A stretch of DNA of 39,297 nucleotides from Caulobacteraceae bacterium. GTDB lineage: Bacteria; Pseudomonadota; Alphaproteobacteria; Caulobacterales; Caulobacteraceae. The notes beneath the pieces were generated by a model. The model was not told where the DNA came from. It made no database searches and saw nothing but the letters and a program-made list of their open reading frames with translations. Positions 1 to 8,452 of the stretch are shown piece by piece (the stretch's first letter is position 1; every line of letters starts with the position of its first letter). The stretch is from assembly GCA_028290905.1 (NCBI GenBank), contig JAQGIW010000300.1, forward strand, positions 1 to 39,297, given 5' to 3'. The position numbers and the translations under genes were made by a program.

Positions 1-1
1 C

Positions 2-811
2 GACAAGCTGCGCAATCTCCTGGATGTCGTCGACCGCGCCTCGCCGGCGCTGAAGAACATCGTCATCCTGCAAGGGCCGAAGGCCTACGGCGTGCATGTC
101 GGGCTGATGCGGCCGGGGGCGCGGGAAGACCGCGACGAGCGCTACGAGGTCCCCAACTTCTACTGGGCGCAGGAGAACTACCTCAAGGCGAAGCAGAGCG
201 GCCGGCCGTGGAGCCGGACGGTGATCCGCCCGGCCCTGGTGGTGGGGATGGCGGTGGGCGGGGCGATGAACCTCGTCGCCGCCCTCGGGGTCTATGGCGC
301 GCTCCTCAAGCGGCGGGGCGAGCCCCTGCACTATCCCGGCGGGGCCGGCGCGCTGCTGGAGGCCACCGACACCGACCTGATGGCGCGCGCCTTCGATTGG
401 GTCGGCGCCTCGCCGGCGGCGGCGAACCAGACCTTCAACCTCACCAACGGCGAGCTGTTCTCGCTGAAAGACCTCTGGCCCGACATCGCCCGCGCCCTCG
501 GCATGAAGGTGGGCGACGACATCCCGCTGGGCTTCGCCGACGAGCTCCCCAGGGCCGCCGCCGAGTGGGACGCCATCCGCGCCGAGCACGGCCTGACGGC
601 GCCGGCCATGGACGCCTTCATCGGCCAGTCGTTCCAGTTCGCCGATTTCGTCCTCGCCCGCACGCTTAGGACGGCGCCGCAATCCTCGGCCATGTCCTCG
701 ATCAAGGTGCGCCGCGCCGGCTTCAACGACACGCTCTACAGCGACGAGATGTTCGCCAAATGGTTCGCGCGCTACCAGGCCGAACGTTTGCTGCCGCCGG
801 TCACGCAATAG
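2..811 (+). CDS. PRISE-like NAD(P)-dependent SDR, 5' end cut by window
   Basis: The reading frame is open from base 2, so the gene begins outside the window and 269 C-terminal residues are visible. The visible start (LQGPKAYGVHVG), the PNFYWAQENYL stretch and the WSRTVIRPALVVG segment match the pattern of the progesterone 5-beta-reductase/iridoid synthase (PRISE, VEP1-like) branch of the extended SDR family, where the Tyr of NFYW is the family's unusual active-site Tyr. These enzymes reduce activated C=C bonds of enones with NADPH, but the substrate here cannot be read from sequence. The N-terminal Rossmann GxxGxxG is missing only because of the window edge. The gene ends 67 bases before the likely start of the next CDS on the same strand. 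The family call is fairly sure, the reaction only probable. Confidence 0.75.
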   Translation, partial: DKLRNLLDVVDRASPALKNIVILQGPKAYGVHVGLMRPGAREDRDERYEVPNFYWAQENYLKAKQSGRPWSRTVIRPALVVGMAVGGAMNLVAALGVYGALLKRRGEPLHYPGGAGALLEATDTDLMARAFDWVGASPAAANQTFNLTNGELFSLKDLWPDIARALGMKVGDDIPLGFADELPRAAAEWDAIRAEHGLTAPAMDAFIGQSFQFADFVLARTLRTAPQSSAMSSIKVRRAGFNDTLYSDEMFAKWFARYQAERLLPPVTQ

Positions 812-836
812 TGACGCAACCGGCGCCGTAGCTGGT

Positions 837-842
837 TATAAT
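837..842 (+). promoter_or_regulatory. Perfect TATAAT -10-like hexamer before the InlB-repeat gene
   Basis: TATAAT stands alone in very G+C-rich DNA, 36 bases upstream of the ATG at 879. A transcript starting about 7 bases downstream (near 849) would leave almost no leader for the upstream ATG at 855 but a normal one for 879, which supports the later start. No well-spaced -35 is obvious; GTGACG at 811-816 is 20 bases away. Confidence 0.35.
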
Positions 843-878
843 AAGACGTGGGGCATGCGCGGATCGGGAGGGAACCGC

Positions 879-3800
879 ATGGCCTTTTCCGTGACCTACA
901 ACGCCAACGGCGCGACCGGTGGCGCGGTCCCTACGGACACCAACGCCTACAACGCCGGCAATTCCGTCACCGTGCTAGGCAACACCGGCGGCCTGGTGAA
1001 CGGAGGCAATAGCTTTTGCTACTGGAACACGGCGGCGAACGACACCGGGACGGTGTTCACGCCCGGCTCCAAGTTCAACATCACCAGCAACACGACGCTT
1101 TTCGCCCAGTGGTCGACCACCGCCAGCCTGCCCAACCCCGTGGGCGCCGGCGCGGGAGTCACCAACAATTTCGCGATCAGCTACGACACCACCCTGTCGG
1201 CGGCGGCGGGGCTTAATCCGACCCAGACGCTGGTCAACAATGCCGACGGAGACTTCAACCAGATCAACACCTGGTTCGGCAATATCGGCCTTCCGTTCGC
1301 CACCCCGATCACGGTCGTGGTGGGCGTGGGCGGTTGGGCCGGCGCGGGCTGGGCCGGGCCGTTCATGGTCACACGGATGGGCAATGCCCCCTCGGCAGGT
1401 CTCCTGCGCTACCTGCTGACCGCCGAAATCGTCGAGATGTTCATGCTGAAGAAGGCCAACGGCTGGGGCTACACCGGCGGCCTCACCGACGAGGGCAGCA
1501 CCGGCGAAGGCCTTTCGCGCTTCCTGGGCTACCAGATGATCGTCGCCAAGGGGCTCGGTCCCGCCGTCCTCACCAACGGCGGCGGCACCTTCTTCGTCGC
1601 CAACAACTGGCTCAATTCCCCGCGTGTGGATTTCGTCAACTTCGATCCGGACGACAATCAACCCGACGCGACGACCGGCTGCACGACGCTGTTCATCTAC
1701 TACCTGTTCGACCAGCTGAAGTTCTCGATTCCCGCGATCATCAACGCCGGCGCGTCGACCATGGCCGGCGTGTACGCGAACCTCACCGGCGACAATGGCG
1801 ATCCCTTCCCCTTCTTCGCCAGGCTGGTGGGCAGCGCCTTCCCGGGGACGAACACCATCGCCACCGGGCCCAACTTCGACGACCCGTTTCCCCTGGGGCT
1901 GCTGTCGTACTGGTGCAACAACAACACCTTCAGCCGGGACCAAGCCAAGGACATCGTGGCTACCCAGGGCGGAGTGGTCTCCAACGCCTTCTACCTGATC
2001 CTCGAAGGCTTCAGCATCGATTCCTTCAACGCCTATGGGGTCACGGTGCCTACCCCGACGGGCGGTTTCGCCAGCCTGTCCGGCATCACGGTGCGGCCTT
2101 CGCCGGCCATCCCGGGCGGCTCGGTCCCCGCTCAGGCGATCCCGATCTTCGAGGACCCCAGCCAGACCAAGGCGCCTCAGCGGATCCGCTTTTCCTTCGA
2201 CGTGGTGTTCACCGACGAAAGCGCCTTTCCCAACCCGGGGGCCGCGCCTGTTACCGCGTTGCTGAACGCCACGGCCCAGATCGGCGGGACGAACGTCAAT
2301 GGCGCGACCTGCGCCGCGGGATTCGAGCTGCTGGGCGGGGCCAATCCCTACTTCACCAACGTCGACGCGACGAACGCGGCGGACCTCAGCTACCTCAGCC
2401 AGGACCTTCGGGTGTTTTCGGTCACCTACGGCCAGGAACCCCTTCCGGGCGCGCCCGCGTTCACCAATGACGCCTACGGCTCGATCCAGGCCTTCATCGG
2501 CTGGCTCAACGGAAACACCGCGTTCACCCAGCCCGGCGGCGCCGACCCTCTGAATGGCCTCCCCGGCCAGATAGGTTACGAGACCGCCGACAGCTCGGTG
2601 ACGCCCGGCAGCCCGGGAAACCCGAACTACAACTTCGCCATCGCCCGGGTGCGGCTGCGCGGGACGGCGCTCGACCAGGCGAACAATTGCCGGGTGTTCT
2701 TCCGGCTGTTCGTCGCCCAGTCGGCCGACACCGATTTCCAGCCCTCGACCACCTACAAGAGCACCCCGGGGACGAGCGGGGCGGACGCCGGACATCCGGT
2801 GTTCCCCCTGGCCTCGGCCGCCGGCCTCACGGACCCCAGCGGCCAGAGCCTCCAGACGGTCCCCTACTTCGCCACCGACATCAACGGGACCCACGACTAC
2901 GACGGCACGGTTCCCAACGCCAACATCCGCAACGTCCAGATCCCCGCCGGCCAGGACCAGATTTGGGCCTACTACGGCTGCTTCCTCGACATCTACGACG
3001 CGGCCGGCAACGCCAACCTGGGCGGCACGCACCACTGCATCGTCGCCGAGATCGCCTGCAGCGAGGCGCCGATCCCGACCACCACCGCCACCGGCGCTGC
3101 GCCGAGCCCGCTCAGCTGGGATCAGCTCTCCCAGCGAAACCTGCAGATCACCCTCTCCGAGAACCCGAAGTCACGCGCGACGCACGTGGCGCCCCAGGCC
3201 TTCGACCTCAGGCCGAGCAAGGCCCCCGTTCCCCTTCCGGGCCAGCTCCTGGATCTGCCGGACGAGTTGATGATCGACTGGGGCAATACCCCGCCGGGAA
3301 GCGTGGCGACCATCTACTGGCCCGGACTGGACTCCACCAAGGTCCTGAAGCTGGCCCATTCCGTATACGCCAGCCACATGCTCTCAGCCGCCGACGGCCA
3401 CACGATCCGGTGCGTGACCACCAAGGGCGTCACCTACATCCCCATTCCCCACGTCTCGGGGGTGAATCTCGCCGGCCTCATGACCGTGGACCTGCCGGCG
3501 AGCATCCATCACGGCCAGGTGTTCAATATCATGGTGCGGCGGGTCTCCACCCGGCGCGGCCATCTGGCGCCCCCGCCCCCTCCCCCGCCGCATATCGGCA
3601 TCCGCACGCTGTCGGCCCAGGACGCCGGCGCACAGGCCGCTCCGGCGGCGCCTGACGCCGCGGACGGTTCGGATTTCAACTGGCGCCAGGTGTGCGGCGC
3701 CTTCCAGATCCGGATCCCCGTGACCAACCGCGCGGCCATGCTGCCGCAGGAGGAGGACACCCTCGCCATCCTGAAGTGGCGGCTGCAGCAGAAGAAGGCG

Positions 3801-4283
3801 CCCTATCGCTGGCGTCCGGTGTGGGAGCGCTACATCGAGCTGGTGGAGGCCCGCGTGAAGGGCTTGGGCGGCGATCCGGAGCAGATACCGCCGTCCCCGT
3901 GGGGCTATCCGGGCCACGAACACCATCCCGGGCGCGGGGAAGGCCATGAGCGCGAGGAACGCGAGGAGCGCCGCGAGCGTGACCGGGATCTCGCCACGGG
4001 CAAGATCGATGGCGTGACCTACGACCGCTTCGGGGATTTCGAAGGGTTCCACCTGCGAACCGAGGACGGCCGCGAGCGACATTACCGGGCGCGCGAGGAC
4101 GAGATCGAACGGCTCGTCCTCCAGGCCTGGCGCGAGCGCTGGGTGGTGACCGTGAAAGGGGAGGACCGCGACCGCGGGCGCCCTCACCACGAGCACCCTC
4201 ACCACGAGCACCATGAGGGTCGCGACCATGACGATGCGCCCCCGTGGGCCACGCGGATCATCCTGCGCCGCATGGGGAGCTGA
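879..4283 (+). CDS. Large InlB-repeat protein with zincin-like region and charged His/Glu-rich tail; function unknown
   Basis: About 1134 residues. Residues 3-80 form one InlB-type beta-repeat (Listeria-Bacteroides repeat: VTYNANGATGG ... FCYWNTAANDTG ... LFAQW). Next comes a region around AEIVEMFM and GEGLSRFLGYQ that looks like the core of zincin-like hypothetical proteins, but the expected HExxH is absent (AEIVEMF occupies its place). A middle beta-rich part (ANPYFTNVD, YLSQDLRVF) resembles stretches of bacterial hypothetical proteins. Then follow a Pro8-type run (bases ~3570-3592) and a C-terminal tail rich in His, Glu and Arg. There is no N-terminal signal peptide or transmembrane segment and no obvious sorting signal. 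I chose the ATG at 879, preceded by GGGAGGGA (866-873) with a 5-base gap, over the in-frame ATG at 855. I do not recognise a function; surface or extracellular use is only suggested by the InlB repeat. Confidence 0.7.
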   Translation: MAFSVTYNANGATGGAVPTDTNAYNAGNSVTVLGNTGGLVNGGNSFCYWNTAANDTGTVFTPGSKFNITSNTTLFAQWSTTASLPNPVGAGAGVTNNFAISYDTTLSAAAGLNPTQTLVNNADGDFNQINTWFGNIGLPFATPITVVVGVGGWAGAGWAGPFMVTRMGNAPSAGLLRYLLTAEIVEMFMLKKANGWGYTGGLTDEGSTGEGLSRFLGYQMIVAKGLGPAVLTNGGGTFFVANNWLNSPRVDFVNFDPDDNQPDATTGCTTLFIYYLFDQLKFSIPAIINAGASTMAGVYANLTGDNGDPFPFFARLVGSAFPGTNTIATGPNFDDPFPLGLLSYWCNNNTFSRDQAKDIVATQGGVVSNAFYLILEGFSIDSFNAYGVTVPTPTGGFASLSGITVRPSPAIPGGSVPAQAIPIFEDPSQTKAPQRIRFSFDVVFTDESAFPNPGAAPVTALLNATAQIGGTNVNGATCAAGFELLGGANPYFTNVDATNAADLSYLSQDLRVFSVTYGQEPLPGAPAFTNDAYGSIQAFIGWLNGNTAFTQPGGADPLNGLPGQIGYETADSSVTPGSPGNPNYNFAIARVRLRGTALDQANNCRVFFRLFVAQSADTDFQPSTTYKSTPGTSGADAGHPVFPLASAAGLTDPSGQSLQTVPYFATDINGTHDYDGTVPNANIRNVQIPAGQDQIWAYYGCFLDIYDAAGNANLGGTHHCIVAEIACSEAPIPTTTATGAAPSPLSWDQLSQRNLQITLSENPKSRATHVAPQAFDLRPSKAPVPLPGQLLDLPDELMIDWGNTPPGSVATIYWPGLDSTKVLKLAHSVYASHMLSAADGHTIRCVTTKGVTYIPIPHVSGVNLAGLMTVDLPASIHHGQVFNIMVRRVSTRRGHLAPPPPPPPHIGIRTLSAQDAGAQAAPAAPDAADGSDFNWRQVCGAFQIRIPVTNRAAMLPQEEDTLAILKWRLQQKKAPYRWRPVWERYIELVEARVKGLGGDPEQIPPSPWGYPGHEHHPGRGEGHEREEREERRERDRDLATGKIDGVTYDRFGDFEGFHLRTEDGRERHYRAREDEIERLVLQAWRERWVVTVKGEDRDRGRPHHEHPHHEHHEGRDHDDAPPWATRIILRRMGS
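4181..4210 (+). repeat. Exact 15-bp tandem duplication in the His-rich tail
   Basis: Bases 4181-4195 and 4196-4210 are identical (CCCTCACCACGAGCA). The unit is a multiple of three, so it adds a P-H-H-E-H module to the C-terminal tail without shifting frame. This is the kind of tract that expands or contracts by slippage. Confidence 0.8.
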
Positions 4284-4361
4284 GCTTCCGGGCCCGCGCC
4301 CTGGATTCGGCGTGTGGAACCTGATGTAAGGCATCGCGACGAATCAGCAGGCCCCAGAGGC

Positions 4362-5534
4362 GTGAACCACCACCGCATCGGCGTCATCGGCCTTGGCCAG
4401 CGCATCGCCCATGTGCTGGCGGCGATGAAGGAGGTGGGCTGGATGCTCCAGGTGGCCGGCTACGCCGACCCCTCCCCCGTCGGCCTGCCGATCCTTGCCG
4501 ACGCCGGGATCGAGCCCGGGCGCGCGTACCGCGACGAGGCCGAGCTGCTGGGCGACGGTCCGTTCGACCTGGTGATGATCGGCTCGCCCAATCACCTCCA
4601 TTTCGCGCATCTCAACGTCGCCTTCGCCGCCGGCTGGCCCATCTTCGCGGAGAAGCCGATCGTGCGGACGGTCGAGGAGAGCTACGCCCTGGCCGGCGCG
4701 TTGGCGGCCGCCGGGGGCGCGCCGCCGCTGTTCGTCGGCCTGGTCATGCGCTCGATGCCGATCGTGCGCGAGGTGATCGCCCGCGTCGACGCCGGCGAGC
4801 TGGGGGTGCTGGTCTCGCTCGACGCCACCGAGCACCTGCCGCCCGAGCATGGCGCCTATCTCGCCCGCAACTGGCGCCGCCGCCAGGACTGGGGCGGCTC
4901 GTTCATGCTCGACAAGGTCTGCCACGACTTCGATATCTTCAACCGCCTGGCCGGCGCGCGCCCCGCCCAGGTCGCCAGCTTCGGCGGCCGGCGGATCTTC
5001 GATTCCGATCGGGAAGACGTTCCGTCGACCTATGAGGACGGCTCGGCGGCCTACGCCCTGCGTGACGCCGGCTGGATGGGCGCCAACGACGCCTTCCATT
5101 CCGACATGGACGTCGACGACCACCAGGTGGCCATCCTCCGCTACGAGAACGGGCTCGCCCTGTCGTTCCACTCCAACAGCCACGTCTCGCTGCAGGAGCG
5201 CCGCTGGTACGTAGCCGGCACGCGGGGAACGCTGCTCGCGGACCTCGTGCGCAACAAGCTGATGGTCCGCCCGGCCCTGGACCGCCGCAAGCCCGAGCGG
5301 ATCGACTTCGGCACCCGCACCGCCGACAACCACAACGGGGCCGACCAGGCGATGGCGATCGACCTCCTGGCGGCGCTGGAGGGCGAGCGGGCCTTCCCTG
5401 TGACGCCGCGAGATTCCCTGGAAGCGGGCCTCACCGTCATGGCCATCGACGAGGCGGCCGCCACCGGACGGATGGTCGACTGTGCGCCGATGTGGGCGCG
5501 GCTGGACGCGGCGCTTCGACCTTCCGCCGGGTGA
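4362..5534 (+). CDS. Gfo/Idh/MocA-family oxidoreductase
   Basis: NAD(P)-dependent oxidoreductase of the glucose-fructose oxidoreductase/inositol dehydrogenase/MocA family, about 390 residues. The Rossmann motif IGVIGLGQR lies at residues 6-14, the family EKP motif has its catalytic-type Lys at about residue 98 (FAEKPIV), and a CHDFDIFN segment (His188) corresponds to the conserved DxxxH-like region that holds the substrate. I prefer GTG at 4362 because it puts the Rossmann strand right at the N-terminus. An in-frame GTG at 4314 would add 16 residues with no family equivalent. The gene lies 92 bases before the kinase trio on the same strand but is not tightly linked to it. The substrate, probably a sugar or cyclitol, cannot be read. 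Confidence 0.85.
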   Translation: MNHHRIGVIGLGQRIAHVLAAMKEVGWMLQVAGYADPSPVGLPILADAGIEPGRAYRDEAELLGDGPFDLVMIGSPNHLHFAHLNVAFAAGWPIFAEKPIVRTVEESYALAGALAAAGGAPPLFVGLVMRSMPIVREVIARVDAGELGVLVSLDATEHLPPEHGAYLARNWRRRQDWGGSFMLDKVCHDFDIFNRLAGARPAQVASFGGRRIFDSDREDVPSTYEDGSAAYALRDAGWMGANDAFHSDMDVDDHQVAILRYENGLALSFHSNSHVSLQERRWYVAGTRGTLLADLVRNKLMVRPALDRRKPERIDFGTRTADNHNGADQAMAIDLLAALEGERAFPVTPRDSLEAGLTVMAIDEAAATGRMVDCAPMWARLDAALRPSAG

Positions 5535-5626
5535 TAGTTTAATCGCCATGACGCCTGCGCTAGGGTCCGCCGTGACAAGGGTGGCGTCGCCCGGGAGGAA
5601 GCACGTGAGCATGGGGAGGGCAGACG

Positions 5627-6619
5627 TTGAGTGAACTGGCCGGCCCCCTGGAGGCCCTGGCTCGCCGCCGATTGGGCGGCGAGGGGATCAGCGGCCTTGC
5701 CCGGATGTCGGCGGGGGCGACCCAGGAGATCTGGCGGTTCCATCTCGTCAAGGACGGCGCCGAGACGCCGCTGATCCTCCGCCGGGCGCCGGGCGGCGAC
5801 CGAGTGTCCGAGACCGCGGTCGGTCTGGAGACCGAGGCGGCCCTGATCGAGGCCGCCGGCGCGATCGGCGTGCCGGTTCCTTCTGTTCCCTGGGTGCTGA
5901 CGCCCGAGGACGGCCTCGGCCGCGGCTTCATCATGGGCTTCGTCGAGGGCGAGACCCTGGGCGGCCGCATCGCGCGCGGCGAGGCCTTCGCCCACACCCG
6001 CACCTTCCTGGCGCGTCAGTGCGGCGAGGTCCTGGCGCGGATCCACACCATGAACCCCGACGACTTCCCCACCCTGCGCCGGCTCACTCCGGCGGAGCTG
6101 GTGGCCCAGTACAAGGAAGCCTACCGCGCCAGCGCCTGGCCCCGTCCCGTCTTCGAGATGGCCTTCCGCTGGCTGGAGGACCATTGCCCGCCGCCCCCCG
6201 AGCATGCCCGCCTGGTGCACGGCGACTTCCGCAACGGCAATCTGATGATCGGCCCTGAGGGCATCCGCGCGGTGCTGGACTGGGAGATCGCCCACGTGGC
6301 CGATCCGATGGAGGATCTCGGCTGGCTGTGCACCAGCTCCTGGCGGTTCGGCGTCGTCGACAAGCCGGTGGGCGGGTTCGGCGAGCGCGAGGAGCTGTGG
6401 GCGGGCTACGAGGCGGCTGGCGGCGCGCCGGTCAACCGCCAGCACGCCCTCTGGTGGGAGGTCTATGGCTCGATGCGCTGGGGGGTGATGTGCTGCGGCA
6501 TGGCGAACAGCTTCCGCACCACCGATCCCAACGTCGAGCGCGCGGTGATCGCGCGGCGGACATCAGAGACCGAAGTCGATCTGATGCGGCTGTTGGCCCC
6601 CGGATCGAAGGCGGCCTGA
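5627..6619 (+). CDS. APH-like phosphotransferase, LvaA / ACAD10-11 kinase type
   Basis: 330-residue aminoglycoside-phosphotransferase-fold protein. The Brenner-type catalytic loop LVHGDFRNGN has Asp200 as likely base, followed by the metal-binding DWE with Asp218 and the DLGWL segment. The start is an unusual TTG at 5627: it is preceded by GGGGAGGG at 5613-5620 with a 6-base gap, and no ATG or GTG lies in frame nearby. The gene is followed after 2 bases by the DUF6285 gene and then by an acyl-CoA dehydrogenase. That gene order is known from the levulinate pathway of Pseudomonas putida (LvaA kinase, LvaB, LvaC), where a 4-hydroxyacyl-CoA is phosphorylated and the phosphate then eliminated, and from the fused kinase-dehydrogenases ACAD10/ACAD11. 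By inference the substrate here is a hydroxyacyl-CoA and not an antibiotic. Confidence 0.85.
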   Translation: MSELAGPLEALARRRLGGEGISGLARMSAGATQEIWRFHLVKDGAETPLILRRAPGGDRVSETAVGLETEAALIEAAGAIGVPVPSVPWVLTPEDGLGRGFIMGFVEGETLGGRIARGEAFAHTRTFLARQCGEVLARIHTMNPDDFPTLRRLTPAELVAQYKEAYRASAWPRPVFEMAFRWLEDHCPPPPEHARLVHGDFRNGNLMIGPEGIRAVLDWEIAHVADPMEDLGWLCTSSWRFGVVDKPVGGFGEREELWAGYEAAGGAPVNRQHALWWEVYGSMRWGVMCCGMANSFRTTDPNVERAVIARRTSETEVDLMRLLAPGSKAA

Positions 6620-6621
6620 CC

Positions 6622-7014
6622 ATGCAGGACGAACCCAGACCCCCCGAGATCCTGGCCGCCGTCGCGCGGTACTTGCGCGACGTGGTGGCGCCGGAGACCA
6701 CGGGCCACATCAACTTCAACGTTCGCGTCTGCGCCAACGCCCTGGAGATGATGCGCCGCCACCTGGAACTCGCCCCGGCCGCGGAAGCCGCCGAGCGGGA
6801 CCGGCTGAAAGCCCTGCTCGGCATGGACGGCGACCTTCTGGCGCTGAACACCGAGTTCTGCCGACGCCTGGAGAGCGGGGCCATCGATCCGCAGGCTCCC
6901 GCCGTTCGCGAGCACCTGTGGGAGACGACCCTGACGAAGCTCGCCGTCGACCAGCCCGCCTACTGGGGCTACCGCGCCGCCCTGGCCGAGCGACCGCCCG
7001 CACAAGAAACCTGA
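6622..7014 (+). CDS. DUF6285 protein, LvaB-like partner of the kinase
   Basis: 130-residue soluble, helix-rich protein with no signal peptide. The N-terminal PPEILAAVARYLRD, the NVRVCANALEMMRRHLEL stretch and the DLLALNTEFCRRL stretch match my memory of DUF6285. The ATG at 6622 is 2 bases after the kinase stop, so translation is probably coupled; the much longer frame starting upstream inside the kinase is an artefact. In Pseudomonas putida the small LvaB protein is needed for the activity of the LvaA kinase, and this gene sits in the same place. Complex formation with the kinase encoded at 5627-6619 is inferred. Equating LvaB with DUF6285 is from memory and is the weakest step. Confidence 0.7.
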   Translation: MQDEPRPPEILAAVARYLRDVVAPETTGHINFNVRVCANALEMMRRHLELAPAAEAAERDRLKALLGMDGDLLALNTEFCRRLESGAIDPQAPAVREHLWETTLTKLAVDQPAYWGYRAALAERPPAQET

Positions 7015-7027
7015 AGAGGAAACGCAA

Positions 7028-8362
7028 ATGGACTTCACCCTGCCGCAGGATCTCGTCGACTACCTCGCCGAGCTCGACCGCTTCATCGAAGCCAAGATCA
7101 AGCCGCTGGAGAACGCGGACGACAACGTCCGCTTCTTCGACCATCGGCGCGAACACGCCCGCACCGACTGGGACCGGAACGGCCTGCCGCGCCACGAGTG
7201 GGAGGAACTCCTGGCCAAGGCGCGGAAGCTGGCCGACGACGCGGGGCATCTGCGCTATGCCTGGCCCAAGGAGATGGGCGGCAAGGGCGGCACCAACCTG
7301 GCCATGGCGGTGATCCGCGAGCACCTGGCGGCCAAGGGCCTGGGCCTGCACAACGACCTGCAGACCGAGCACTCGATCGTCGGCAACAACCCCTTCATCC
7401 TGATGTTCAAGGAGTTCGCCACCAACGCCCAGCACGAGAAGTACGGGGCCGACCTGCTGGCCGGCAAGATCCGCACCGGCTTCGGCCTCACCGAGCCCTA
7501 CCACGGCTCCGACGCCACCTGGATGGAGACGCGGGCGGTCAAGGAGACCCGCGACGGGGTCGAGGGCTGGCTGATCAACGGCGAGAAGATGTGGACCACG
7601 GGCATGCACGTGGCCTCCCACGTGATGTGCTTCGCCCGCACCAGCGGCAAGGACGGCGACGCCCTGGGGATCACCGTCTTCCTGGTGCCGGTGACCTCGC
7701 CCGGCTTCAAGATCGAGGAATATCTGTGGACGTTCAACATGCCCACGGACCACCCGCGGGTCTCGTTCACCAACGTCTGGGTGCCCGACGACGCCATCTG
7801 GGGCGTGGAAGGCCGGGGGCTCAGCCTCGGCCAGAGCTTCGTGCATCAGAACCGCATCCGCCAGGCGGCCTCGTCCCTGGGCGCGGCGGTCTATTGCGTC
7901 GAGGAGAGCGTCAAATACGCGAGAGCCCGCAAGCCCTTCGGCGAGGAACTGGCCAGGAACCAGGCCATCCAGTGGCCGCTGGTGGAACTGGCCACCCAGT
8001 GCGAGATGCTGCGCCTGCTGATCCGCAAGACGGCCTGGCAGATGGACCAGATGGAGCACAAGGAAGTCGAGCGGCAGCTCTCCGACAAGGTCTCGATGTG
8101 CAACTATTGGGCGAACCGCATGGTCTGCGAGGCTGCGGACCGGGCCATGCAGGTGCACGGCGGCATCGGCTATTCCCGCCACAAGGCCTTCGAGCACATC
8201 TACCGCCACCACCGCCGCTATCGGATCACCGAAGGCTCGGAAGAGATCCAGATGCGCAAAGTCGCCGCCTTCCTGTTCGGCTACCTCGGCCCGCGCCGCA
8301 AGGAACTCTCGGAGATCACCTGGGACGACGTGGACTACCGCAAGGGGCAGATCAGGAGCTAA
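7028..8362 (+). CDS. Acyl-CoA dehydrogenase family protein (LvaC / ACAD11-like)
   Basis: 444 residues, longer than a standard 380-residue ACAD because of an extended N-terminus (residues 1-80, including FFDHRREHARTDW), as in ACAD10/11-type enzymes. FAD and substrate motifs are seen: FGLTEPYHGSDATW in the middle domain, VHGGIGYSRHKAFEHIYRHHRRYRITEGSEEIQ at the end (written here as one landmark, positions ~376-408), with Glu402 in the position of the usual catalytic base. A good AGAGGA ribosome site precedes the ATG, 13 bases after the DUF6285 stop. Together with the kinase this suggests elimination of phosphate from a 4-phosphoacyl-CoA to give an enoyl-CoA; ordinary acyl-CoA oxidation is the alternative. 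Confidence 0.85.
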   Translation: MDFTLPQDLVDYLAELDRFIEAKIKPLENADDNVRFFDHRREHARTDWDRNGLPRHEWEELLAKARKLADDAGHLRYAWPKEMGGKGGTNLAMAVIREHLAAKGLGLHNDLQTEHSIVGNNPFILMFKEFATNAQHEKYGADLLAGKIRTGFGLTEPYHGSDATWMETRAVKETRDGVEGWLINGEKMWTTGMHVASHVMCFARTSGKDGDALGITVFLVPVTSPGFKIEEYLWTFNMPTDHPRVSFTNVWVPDDAIWGVEGRGLSLGQSFVHQNRIRQAASSLGAAVYCVEESVKYARARKPFGEELARNQAIQWPLVELATQCEMLRLLIRKTAWQMDQMEHKEVERQLSDKVSMCNYWANRMVCEAADRAMQVHGGIGYSRHKAFEHIYRHHRRYRITEGSEEIQMRKVAAFLFGYLGPRRKELSEITWDDVDYRKGQIRS

Positions 8363-8452
8363 CCGGCGGCCGGCCAAGGACAGGGTATTTGCCTTGCTCG
8401 GCTGTCGCCGCAGCCGCCATCCTGCCGGCGTGGGGCGCCGCGGAGTTCGTCG

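Noticed and set aside
975-3035. 686-codon open frame on the minus strand inside the large InlB-repeat gene
   Set aside because: Its translation is Arg/Gly/Val/Glu-rich with no domain, and it mirrors the codon bias of the real + gene; long antisense frames are expected at this G+C content.
5627-6619. Aminoglycoside resistance gene
   Set aside because: The APH fold is real, but the neighbours (DUF6285, acyl-CoA dehydrogenase) point to acyl-CoA metabolism.
6716-8377. 553-codon minus-strand frame over the DUF6285 and acyl-CoA dehydrogenase genes
   Set aside because: Low-complexity translation with no motif; the + strand holds convincing proteins with motifs and ribosome sites.
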